Source of the DNA: Sulfurimonas sp. | GTDB taxonomy: Bacteria > Campylobacterota > Campylobacteria > Campylobacterales > Sulfurimonadaceae | Length of the DNA stretch: 6,493 nucleotides | Assembly: GCA_027056465.1 (NCBI GenBank) | Contig: JALUKS010000219.1 | Coordinates: forward strand, 1 to 6,493 | Direction: 5' to 3' | In this document: in pieces, positions 1 to 5,300 of the stretch | Numbering within the stretch: position 1 is the stretch's first letter | Layout of the letters: every line of letters begins with the position of its first letter | Notes under the pieces: generated by a model | Told to the model about the DNA's origin: nothing | The model's input: the letters and a program-made list of their open reading frames with translations, nothing else | Databases searched by the model: none | Made by a program: the position numbers and the translations under genes

Positions 1-214
1 TGACATTACAAAGCTCACTGATAGCAGCTTCTGCCATCTCTATACGTTGTTGGAGTCTGAACATCGGTTTTTTATCTACTGAATCAGCAACAGCTACGAT
101 AACTTCATCAAAAAGTTTTGAAGCTCTTTCTATAATGTCATAGTGTCCATTCGTTATAGGATCAAAAGTCCCAGGATAAAGTGCAATTTTTTTTGAGTTC
201 AAGTTTATTCCCAT
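1..214 (-). CDS. coaD: Phosphopantetheine adenylyltransferase, N-terminal part (runs off left edge)
   Basis: CoaD transfers AMP from ATP to 4'-phosphopantetheine, giving dephospho-CoA, the penultimate step of coenzyme A synthesis in the cytoplasm. The 71 codons visible read MGINLNSKKIALYPGTFDP, then ITNGHYDII, then a segment ending IEMAEAAISELCNV. The YPGTFDP block and the TNGH form of the (T/H)xGH nucleotidyltransferase signature are diagnostic. The family is about 160 residues, so just under half is present. I placed the start at the ATG at 214, which overlaps the ubiX stop by 10 bases. A TTG at 202 with an upstream GGGA would give a protein starting nearer the usual MKKIALYPG beginning and is a real alternative. 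The gene is the third of flgA-ubiX-coaD; in Campylobacter this order continues into tmk, which would lie outside the window. The identification is secure; only the exact start is uncertain. Confidence 0.95.
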   Translation of the reverse strand, partial: MGINLNSKKIALYPGTFDPITNGHYDIIERASKLFDEVIVAVADSVDKKPMFRLQQRIEMAEAAISELCNV

Positions 215-726
215 CTCTTATATAAGTTATTTTCTATGCCAAGTAGGTCAAACCACTTGCCTATGATAAAGTTTTCCATCTCATCTAATCTCTGTTGCTC
301 TGAATAGTACGCCATCACTGGAGGGGCGATGATGATGCCAAGGGTTGCTAACTTCTGCATATTTTCTAAGGCTATAGCAGAAAAAGGCATCTCACGAGGA
401 GCTAGGATAAGCTTCTTTTGCTCTTTTATCATCACGGCTGCTGCACGAGTGATAAGGTTGTCCGAGATACCACAAGCAATTTTCGCAAGGGTATTCATAG
501 AGCAGGGTGTTATAATCATAGCATCAACACCAAAAGAGCCAGAGGCTATACTTGCTCCTATGTTTGAGTTGTCATGGAGTGTTACATTACTCATCTCTTT
601 GGAGAGTACAGTTTGCGAATTATCGGACATAATAAAGTGCTTTTCTATCTCTTTTGGGAGAAGTTCTAAAGTTTTAAGCCCTAGATTTACTCCACTTGCA
701 CCGCTTGTTGCTACAACTATTTTCAC
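205..726 (-). CDS. ubiX: Flavin prenyltransferase UbiX
   Basis: UbiX joins a dimethylallyl group to reduced FMN, producing the prenyl-FMN cofactor of UbiD-family decarboxylases. The 173-residue product is slightly shorter than typical UbiX (about 185-200). It shows the N-terminal SGASG flavin-binding loop (residues 8-12), the TPCSMNTLAKIA block (73-84), the DNLITRAA segment (89-96), APREMPFS (109-116) and the APPVMAYY segment (134-141), all in family order. The start codon is GTG at 724-726; it directly abuts the TAA stop of flgA, and a GGAG site at 736-739 lies 9 bases upstream, inside the end of flgA, so translation is probably coupled. Campylobacterota generally make menaquinone by the futalosine route, which includes a UbiD-like decarboxylation, so the likely role here is menaquinone rather than ubiquinone synthesis; that part is inference. 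Confidence 0.93.
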   Translation of the reverse strand: MKIVVATSGASGVNLGLKTLELLPKEIEKHFIMSDNSQTVLSKEMSNVTLHDNSNIGASIASGSFGVDAMIITPCSMNTLAKIACGISDNLITRAAAVMIKEQKKLILAPREMPFSAIALENMQKLATLGIIIAPPVMAYYSEQQRLDEMENFIIGKWFDLLGIENNLYKRWE

Positions 727-1596
727 TTATCTTATCTCCGCTCTGTTTCTACCGATAACCACGGCGTTTATTCTTTTTCCATGCATGTTGATCACTCGTA
801 TCGTATCGCCTAGTCTCCCATTTTGGTCTGCTTTAGCTTGAAATGAGATGGATATAGTACCATCCTGAGTAGTTACATTGACACTCTCACCGCGTTTAAC
901 TAACTCTAATCCTAAGATGTCATATTTAGTAAGTATGGCACCTTGCTTTATCCTATGTCTTGCTTCATACTTTCTATAAGGTACAATTTGCAGAGGCATA
1001 GCATGAAATTTATCCAGTATTATACTCTTTTTTTTACAATTTAAACGCGAGAGTTCATCACCGCGTTTGAGTTGTTTATTTGTTATGACAACGGGGAGTG
1101 TTGCTTTGATATTGAAATTGAAAAATATCTTTTTATTATCTTCTGTTTTGATATAAAGTGTACCTTTTTTCTTTAGGTAGGCCTTTTTTTGAAATTGCAC
1201 CGTATAGTGTTTTGGAAGTTCTAAAAGGTAGGTTCGAGGCTGAATGTTAATAACACTGAATCCTATATTTTTATAGTGACTCATAAAAAATTCTTTTACG
1301 GCAAAGGCAATCTTTGCTGTGTTAATAGGGCTTTTTTGTGTGAATTGTACATAAGCATGTTCTGAACTATATTTACTATATCCACTTTGTCGTAATATCT
1401 CTAATAGCTTTTTGCTTTTTACTCTCTTTGTATGTCTTGACTTCTCTATAATAAAGAGTTTGATATTTTTTTTTGGATTTGTAACTATATCTCCAAGCAT
1501 GACATAATTATGTGATATAATATAGTTACTTTGAAGCTTAGTATTAGCAAAAACATGAGAGCTAACAAGTAAAAACAAAAGTAGTAAAAATTTCAT
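727..1596 (-). CDS. flgA: Flagellar basal-body P-ring formation protein FlgA
   Basis: FlgA is a periplasmic chaperone that helps FlgI assemble into the P ring around the flagellar rod. The open frame extends up to 1719, but the ATG at 1596 is the better start: it follows an AGGG site (1602-1605, 5-base spacing) and begins a clear Sec signal peptide, MKFLLLLFLLVSSHVFA, with likely cleavage after residue 17. That gives 289 residues. The N-terminal half is divergent and lysine-rich. From about residue 166 the SAF-like domain appears (ITNKQLKRGDELS ... IKQGAILTKYDI), followed by the typical C-terminal beta domain with LVKRGESVNV, FQAKADQNGRLGDTIRV and the family-ending IGRNRAEIR. It is the first gene of the operon with ubiX and coaD. 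Identification rests on the C-terminal pattern and the conserved gene order. Confidence 0.9.
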   Translation of the reverse strand: MKFLLLLFLLVSSHVFANTKLQSNYIISHNYVMLGDIVTNPKKNIKLFIIEKSRHTKRVKSKKLLEILRQSGYSKYSSEHAYVQFTQKSPINTAKIAFAVKEFFMSHYKNIGFSVINIQPRTYLLELPKHYTVQFQKKAYLKKKGTLYIKTEDNKKIFFNFNIKATLPVVITNKQLKRGDELSRLNCKKKSIILDKFHAMPLQIVPYRKYEARHRIKQGAILTKYDILGLELVKRGESVNVTTQDGTISISFQAKADQNGRLGDTIRVINMHGKRINAVVIGRNRAEIR

Positions 1597-1601
1597 AAAA
1601 G

Positions 1602-1605
1602 CCCT
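1602..1605 (-). promoter_or_regulatory. Ribosome binding site deciding the flgA start
   Basis: AGGG on the minus strand sits 5 bases before the ATG at 1596. No comparable site precedes the upstream in-frame ATG at 1719, and the 41 extra residues would bury the signal peptide. This supports the shorter protein. Confidence 0.6.
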
Positions 1606-1641
1606 GTTTAATAAGTACAAATATCTAGTTTCATAACATTT

Positions 1642-1668
1642 GCGATAGCTAAATAACATATCTATCGC
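1642..1668 (-). other. Stem-loop in the flgA leader (proximal)
   Basis: GCGATAG and CTATCGC form a perfect 7-bp stem (arms 1642-1648 and 1662-1668) with a 13-base loop. It lies between the probable flgA promoter and the flgA ribosome binding site. It has no U-run after it, so it does not look like a terminator. The function is unknown; it could stabilise the transcript or bind a regulator. Confidence 0.4.
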
Positions 1669-1672
1669 TCTA

Positions 1673-1692
1673 ATGCTAGAACAAACCAGCAT
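1673..1692 (-). other. Stem-loop in the flgA leader (distal, near the transcript 5' end)
   Basis: On the minus strand ATGCTGG pairs with CTAGCAT (arms 1686-1692 and 1673-1679), a 7-bp stem with one G-U pair and a 6-base loop. It begins only a few bases after the predicted transcription start, a position where hairpins often protect mRNA from 5'-end decay. Structure was judged by eye only. Confidence 0.4.
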
Positions 1693-1701
1693 GTAAGAAA
1701 G

Positions 1702-1707
1702 ATTATA
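1702..1707 (-). promoter_or_regulatory. Candidate sigma-70 -10 box for flgA-ubiX-coaD
   Basis: A perfect TATAAT lies on the minus strand about 105 bases before the flgA ATG. No convincing -35 box is visible, which is normal for housekeeping promoters in this phylum, where AT-rich tracts replace it. I see no GG/GC sigma-54 pattern, so flgA appears to be under housekeeping control here. Transcription would start near 1695. Confidence 0.45.
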
Positions 1708-1719
1708 CTGAAATCTCAT

Positions 1720-1914
1720 TTAACTAACACTGAGCTAGCCGATATGTACAATGTAAATACCAAAATCTAAATCTCAAGACCAATCAGTTCAACTAATTCA
1801 TCACTCATCAAAGACATTAGAGAGTAATAACCATTTAATCTTTATAAGTTTTTAAAAGAATATATCATCATAATTATGTTATCATCTTAAAAAAGAAAAT
1901 AAAGGAGATATTTC
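1720..1914. other. AT-rich intergenic region
   Basis: About 195 bases separate the divergent flgA operon and the small plus-strand ORF. It must hold the promoter of that ORF; weak -10 candidates are CATAAT at 1869-1874 and TATCAT at 1880-1885, neither with a clear -35. No tRNA, repeat array or credible gene was seen here; a 16-residue minus-strand reading frame at 1767-1817 has no ribosome binding site. Confidence 0.5.
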
Positions 1915-2013
1915 GTGAATGATACAACCGACATAACAACACTCAGTATTAGAATGGCAATACTAGTGATAATTGCAGGGATTTTTTTCTTTGTGTTGAA
2001 GCAGAAAAAATAA
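1915..2013 (+). CDS. Small single-pass membrane protein, unknown function (32 aa)
   Basis: I do not recognise this gene. It starts with GTG, preceded by a strong AAGGAG site (1902-1907) at a 7-base spacing, and ends at TAA 2011-2013. The peptide is MNDTTDITTLSIRMAILVII followed by AGIFFFVLKQKK: a short polar N-terminus, one hydrophobic helix (about residues 14-28) and a lysine-rich tail. By the positive-inside rule the tail would be cytoplasmic and the N-terminus periplasmic. A hairpin terminator follows at once, so the gene has its own ribosome site and terminator and looks like a complete single-gene unit. It converges on sorAB. It could be an accessory subunit of a membrane complex, comparable in size to small oxidase subunits, or a stress peptide; the sequence does not decide. 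It is too short for most gene callers. Confidence 0.6.
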   Translation: MNDTTDITTLSIRMAILVIIAGIFFFVLKQKK

Positions 2014-2038
2014 AGAGAATTTATATCTCTTTATTTTT
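2006..2038. terminator. Bidirectional rho-independent-type terminator
   Basis: A run of A followed by TAAAGAGA (2011-2018) pairs perfectly with TCTCTTTA (2026-2033) and a following T-run, giving up to 13 bp with a 7-base loop. The plus strand ends in a T-tract, serving the small ORF whose stop codon is the start of the stem. The minus strand also ends in a T-tract, serving sorAB, whose stop is at 2047. The stem is AT-rich, so strength is uncertain. Confidence 0.65.
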
Positions 2039-2046
2039 AGATAGTG

Positions 2047-2355
2047 TTACTTAAGTTTACCGTTTCCGTAATTTTTAAATAGATAATCAACTATAGTTTT
2101 TTTATCTGCTTTTGTGATAGGAGCTTTAAAGTGAGTAATCATTTTATCCACTTTTTTATCCCAAAAGAGACGAGGCTGTGCCCCTTGATTGATAACATAT
2201 CCGAATGAGTGACACATAAGACAATTTGCTTGAAGTGTATCAACACCTTTGGCTTTTTTTATCGTATATGCAATATATGGAACTTCTATAGGCTTACTTA
2301 CTTGAGCAAAAAGCGAACCAACCATTAATACCGTTATTAAAATTATTTTCTTCAT
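2047..2355 (-). CDS. sorB: Sulfite dehydrogenase cytochrome c subunit (SorB-like)
   Basis: This is a small periplasmic monohaem cytochrome c, the probable electron acceptor of SorA. The product is 102 residues. It has a Sec signal peptide, MKKIILITVLMVGSLFA, with cleavage before Q18. The haem site is CLMCH (C45, C48, H49). The best sixth-ligand candidate is M72 in VDKMITHFKAPI, which matches the pattern near the axial Met in SorB. The mature size of about 85 residues fits SorB of Starkeya novella and is far too small for the dihaem SoxD, which argues against a SoxCD pair. I chose the ATG at 2353-2355 because the AGGAG site at 2361-2365 is 5 bases from it; the adjacent ATG at 2358 would be only 2 bases away. 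Eight bases separate it from sorA. Confidence 0.82.
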   Translation of the reverse strand: MKKIILITVLMVGSLFAQVSKPIEVPYIAYTIKKAKGVDTLQANCLMCHSFGYVINQGAQPRLFWDKKVDKMITHFKAPITKADKKTIVDYLFKNYGNGKLK

Positions 2356-2360
2356 CATAT

Positions 2361-2366
2361 CTCCTA
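2361..2366 (-). promoter_or_regulatory. sorB ribosome binding site overlapping the sorA stop codon
   Basis: The minus strand reads TAGGAG: the TAG stop of sorA (2364-2366) shares two bases with the AGGAG site of sorB (2361-2365). A ribosome ending sorA therefore stands on the sorB initiation site, which suggests coupled translation of the two subunits. Confidence 0.7.
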
Positions 2367-3560
2367 AACTACTTTTACTGTTACTACATCGATACCATTG
2401 TATTTGTATCCACCACGGTTCCAAGGTATATCTTTCGCAAATCTTTGCGCAACACCTAGACGATTAATTGCTTTTGCCATAATTTTCACTGTTCCATATT
2501 TAGTTGGTTTAAATCCAAATCTAAATTCTGTGAAAGAATAACGACCATTCTCTTGTTTAAGAAGTGCTTCATCCCAAGTTTTTCCCTCATCAGTTGAAAC
2601 CATAACTTTATCTATACCAGTACCATCATCAAAAGCTACACCACGAACAACTAGCTCAGAATTGTGATAAACCTTCATATTCTCTTCAGGATATCCAATT
2701 ATAGATTTAACATCCATAGTTGTAATTGGTTTTGTTTTTTTAGCAAGATGTTTTGGTGTTTCACCTTCAGTTTTGTTATCTGCAATACGATAACCTTTAT
2801 CCATAAAGAAAAGAGGTTGGTATTTGTCTGTTACCGTGATGTTGCTAAGCATTTTTACCCAGCTATCAGAGTAGTAACCAGGAAGAACTAAACGAAGTGG
2901 AAAACCATTTAAGTATGGTAAATCTTCATCATTCATTTGGTAAGCAATAATAACATTTTCATCAAGTTCTGTAAGTTCTAACTCTCTTACAAAGTCTGGT
3001 GTTTTAAAATATGCTGGTTTGTCAAGACCATTGAAGCCTATCCAGTGCGCATTTTTCTTTAAACCTGCTCTATTAAGTATGTCAGATAGTCTTACACCTT
3101 TCCACTTAGCACAACCCATTGCACCACTTCCCCACTGGATTCCACCAGGGATTGGAGTAAATGCTGAACGGCTATTTCCACCACACTGAAGAACAGCTGT
3201 AACTTCTACTTGCTCGTAATCATTTTTCAACTCTTTGAGTGTTACATTTAACTCTTTTTCTACAAGTCCACTGACTTTAATAGTATACGAATCTAAATCA
3301 ATTTGAGTTGGGATATCGGGAAGGTGCCATCTTACAAAAAACTGATCATTTTCTGTAATTCCTCTAGTGAAAATAGAACGCGGTGCTTCTAAAAGTGGTG
3401 GTCTATCTGAGTAAGTAATCATTGCACGTTTTTCAGGAAATGGTATTTCTGATACTTTGCGATTCATTTTCGGTAGGTGAGTTGTACCAGCACTTAGGTT
3501 ACTACCTAATATAGCTGCTGATGCGACAATAGAAGTTTTAAAAAAATCTCTTCTTTTCAT
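2364..3560 (-). CDS. sorA: Sulfite dehydrogenase molybdopterin subunit (SorA-like)
   Basis: SorA oxidises sulfite to sulfate in the periplasm at a molybdenum cofactor and passes electrons to SorB. The protein has 398 residues, close to SorA of Starkeya novella. It opens with a Tat signal, MKRRDFFKTS, so it is exported folded with its cofactor; the signal probably ends after LSAG (about residue 25). The sulfite oxidase Moco domain spans about 45-250: C126 in QCGGNSR is the expected Mo ligand, and R77 and H79 in VRWHLPD plus Y257 in DKGYRIA fall at nearly the same spacing as R55, H57, C104 and Y236 of mature Starkeya SorA. The dimerisation domain follows (about 285-398), with VSTDEGKTW and the usual PWNRGGY near the end. 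The start has an AAGGA site at 3569-3573. SoxC is a related alternative, but the monohaem partner favours SorA. Confidence 0.87.
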   Translation of the reverse strand: MKRRDFFKTSIVASAAILGSNLSAGTTHLPKMNRKVSEIPFPEKRAMITYSDRPPLLEAPRSIFTRGITENDQFFVRWHLPDIPTQIDLDSYTIKVSGLVEKELNVTLKELKNDYEQVEVTAVLQCGGNSRSAFTPIPGGIQWGSGAMGCAKWKGVRLSDILNRAGLKKNAHWIGFNGLDKPAYFKTPDFVRELELTELDENVIIAYQMNDEDLPYLNGFPLRLVLPGYYSDSWVKMLSNITVTDKYQPLFFMDKGYRIADNKTEGETPKHLAKKTKPITTMDVKSIIGYPEENMKVYHNSELVVRGVAFDDGTGIDKVMVSTDEGKTWDEALLKQENGRYSFTEFRFGFKPTKYGTVKIMAKAINRLGVAQRFAKDIPWNRGGYKYNGIDVVTVKVV

Positions 3561-3593
3561 ATATATATTCCTTGTAAGATAAATTTCTCTTAT

Positions 3594-3599
3594 ACTATA
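3594..3599 (-). promoter_or_regulatory. Candidate -10 box for sorAB
   Basis: TATAGT lies on the minus strand 33 bases before the sorA ATG, preceded by an AT-rich tract in the 62-base gap after the HIT gene. No clear -35 is visible and no terminator separates the HIT gene from sorA, so read-through from the HIT gene is also possible. Confidence 0.35.
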
Positions 3600-3622
3600 C
3601 TCTTCATTTAATTAAAAAATGC

Positions 3623-4114
3623 TTAAATATATTCAGGAATCATCCCCTTGATTTTTTGAAATATTTTCTCAAAATCAGTTGAATAAATACGTGTCTCTGC
3701 GATAGTTGTGATAAAGTTCGTATCACGGTTAAAACGCGGAACAAGGTGCATGTGGATATGCTCTGCTATTCCTGCTCCAGCAGGTGCACCAAGGTTCATA
3801 CCGATGTTTACCCCATGAGCACCGAAGCCCTCTTTTAAGAGTCTCACACATTTTTGTGCAAGCTCTGCCATATGGAGCCAAGTCGCAGGGTCTAGTTTCT
3901 CAAGCTTATCTGTATGAAAGTGGGGAATAATCATAAAATGCCCAGGAGTATAAGGGTATTTATTCATCACTATAAAACAGTGTTCATCTCGGTAAAGTAC
4001 TCTTGACTCTTCATCTTCAGCTTCATTCTCTGAAATATGGCAAAAAACACATCCCTCTATCTTCGCCCCAGCTATATACTCATCTCGCCATGGTGCATAT
4101 AAAATATCTTGCAT
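3623..4114 (-). CDS. HIT-family nucleotide-binding protein (Ap4A hydrolase/phosphorylase type)
   Basis: HIT proteins bind nucleotides and cleave or transfer at the alpha phosphate; this subgroup acts on dinucleoside polyphosphates such as Ap4A or transfers adenylyl groups. The 163-residue cytoplasmic protein has the complete histidine triad HIHMHLVP, H119, H121 (nucleophile) and H123. An N-terminal CVFC (C22-C25) probably binds zinc, as in branch members whose N-terminus also carries a WxPWRxxYI-like segment (here LYAPWRDEYI). The NKYPYTPGHFMIIP block (51-64) and the GVNIGMNLGAPAGAGIAEH block (101-119) are standard. The ATG at 4112-4114 follows an AAAGG site (4122-4126) at 7 bases. It precedes sorA on the same strand by 62 bases. 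Substrate cannot be told from sequence; mycobacterial-type Ap4A phosphorylase is the closest match I can name. Confidence 0.88.
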   Translation of the reverse strand: MQDILYAPWRDEYIAGAKIEGCVFCHISENEAEDEESRVLYRDEHCFIVMNKYPYTPGHFMIIPHFHTDKLEKLDPATWLHMAELAQKCVRLLKEGFGAHGVNIGMNLGAPAGAGIAEHIHMHLVPRFNRDTNFITTIAETRIYSTDFEKIFQKIKGMIPEYI

Positions 4115-4162
4115 TTTTTCGCCTTTTTTTAGTGATTACGATAGACACATTACGCCTAAAGT

Positions 4163-4261
4163 AAAGGATAAGTGACCCTTAACTGATTTGCTGACTTCTT
4201 TTTATAACTATACCATTCTAGCTAGTTTATACTTAATAATACACAGGGTCACTTGTTCTCT
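4163..4261. repeat. 10-bp inverted repeat, probable IS terminal repeats
   Basis: AAGTGACCCT at 4170-4179 is the exact reverse complement of AGGGTCACTT at 4245-4254. With a few mismatches the match extends outward (about 14 of 17 bases, 4163-4179 against 4245-4261) but stops on the inner side. The right arm lies just beyond the stop of the broken transposase, where a left terminal repeat would be. The 65 bases between the arms hold no gene. The arms could also form a long-loop hairpin, but that would not explain the one-sided similarity. Confidence 0.45.
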
Positions 4262-5258
4262 TTCAGTGTTTTGTTATGTTTTTTTAGTTTACTTCACTTT
4301 TGCATCTAAATCCAAGCAAATCTTGAGTTGTGCTTCGCAGTGTAGCGATTATACTAGTAAAGTCCTTATTGTTCTGTACAATCTCATCAATCTGTGCTAT
4401 TTTGTCCATAATTTCAATAAATACTTGTATAGCGATAGAGAGAGTGTGAAGTTCACACTCTAAATCTTTAAATAATCCACCAATTGTTTTAGGCTCATTG
4501 CTCATTCTATTGATGATAGCTGACAATGTTATATGAGAAAAACGAGAGAGTGATTCTTGCTATTAAAGCTTCATAGATTCTATTCTCTTCTTTACCAAAT
4601 CCAAAGTGTTCTCTGAGTTCTTTATAGCCCTGTTCTATATCCCATCGGCGTTTATAAATCTCAATAATCTCTTCATCTTTTATCTCTGTGTCAGTAGATG
4701 CAATAGGGATCAGTTTTTCTTTGGTTTTAATGAAGACTATTTTAATCCTACCAGCATTTTTATGTTCAACTATAACAGAGAAATATTTGAACTTTATACC
4801 CTCAAGGGGCACCCCGTCTTCTTGCCGTAAGTACCTGCTTTTTCAGTTTTGAGTTTCTTGAACTTCTCATAGATAGCATTAAGTGTTTTTCCTTAGCTGT
4901 AAAGTTCCATATTTTGTTATTGTTTGCAATATGAGAAATCACTTTGAGTCCTAAGTCATTCATCTCTTTCATAAATATTGGTTTAGAGTACCAACTGTCA
5001 ACAAGCAGATAATCTGCATATACACCACTCTTTAAAGCCCTTGTGACCATATCTATAGCTATCTTAGACTTTCCATCCATAATCTCCAATCTTCTCTTGT
5101 AGGCTGTTGTTCGTACATCTACTATATTTACCAGTTTTACCCTCAACAGTATCATCAATTATGAGTACTTTTACAAACGAAGAGTCTTGCACTTTATCCA
5201 GTAGTTTTAAGACCAAATTAAACAGCCTTTTTGTAAAAAAGCAGTTTCTAAAGTAGAT
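4245..5258 (-). mobile_element. Degenerate IS4-like insertion sequence, right end lost
   Basis: The element is defined by the broken transposase plus the repeat arm at 4245 as its probable left end. I searched the right side up to the aspS start for a copy of the repeat (AAGTGACCCT) and found none, so the right end and the transposase N-terminus are missing. No target-site duplication can therefore be identified. The element lies between the HIT gene and aspS and disrupts neither. Confidence 0.65.
4284..5258 (-). pseudogene. IS4-family DDE transposase, multiply broken
   Basis: Five pieces in different frames join into one transposase. From the N-side: (a) 5258 to about 5121, with the first-Asp motif IIDDTVEGKTGKY; (b) about 5121-4887, with TTAYKRRLEIMDGKSK and the second-Asp motif LLVDSWYSKP (D at 4997-4999); (c) about 4885-4820, reading NAIYEKFKKLKTEKAGTYGKK in a frame without its own start; (d) 4812 to about 4520, with the C1 signature YKRRWDIEQGYKELR, whose E (4633-4635) is the third catalytic residue; (e) about 4520-4284, the C-terminus, starting INRMSNEPKTIGG. 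Frameshifts fall near 4885, 4815 (a G/C-run) and 4515. At about 5121 the two Asp motifs are only some 52 codons apart, shorter than usual in IS4 enzymes, so an internal deletion is likely. The first hundred or so residues are gone. It cannot encode an active enzyme. Confidence 0.85.
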
Positions 5259-5263
5259 TTAGC

Positions 5264-5269
5264 TATAAT
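5264..5269 (+). promoter_or_regulatory. Candidate -10 box for aspS
   Basis: A perfect TATAAT precedes the aspS ATG by 31 bases, with an AT-rich stretch upstream and no canonical -35, as usual for sigma-70 promoters of this phylum. It begins within 6 bases of the last recognisable transposase frame. Ribosome binding would use AGGA at 5286-5289, 11 bases from the ATG, a slightly long spacing. Confidence 0.6.
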
Positions 5270-5300
5270 CGCGAAAATTATTTTTAGGACTCTATATATT

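Noticed and set aside
329..841. 170-codon plus-strand open frame
   Set aside because: It is antisense to ubiX and the end of flgA, both strongly supported, and its translation shows no family pattern.
1597..1719. 41-residue N-terminal extension of flgA
   Set aside because: It would place residues before a clear signal peptide, lacks a ribosome site, and covers the predicted promoter and leader hairpins.
1767..1817. Minus-strand 16-residue reading frame ending ELVELIGLEI
   Set aside because: It is too short, has no ribosome site, and meets a stop shortly upstream. It might be the tail of an old gene, but nothing else supports that.
2356..2424. Longer sorB start at 2424
   Set aside because: It would overlap the sorA coding sequence and hide the signal peptide; the AGGAG site fits the ATG at 2355.
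2664..2891. 75-codon plus-strand frame inside sorA
   Set aside because: It is antisense to a well-supported gene, with no recognisable product.
4170..4254. Small MITE-like element bounded by the 10-bp repeats
   Set aside because: The repeat similarity extends outward rather than inward, which does not fit an element lying between the arms; no target duplication was seen.
4188..4463. 91-codon plus-strand frame
   Set aside because: It is hydrophobic in appearance only because it is antisense to the transposase C-terminus; no good ribosome site.
4284..4526. Separate 80-residue protein
   Set aside because: Its sequence continues the transposase C-terminus after a frameshift, so it is a fragment and not a gene.
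4606..4830. 74-codon plus-strand frame
   Set aside because: It is antisense to the transposase relic, with no family features.
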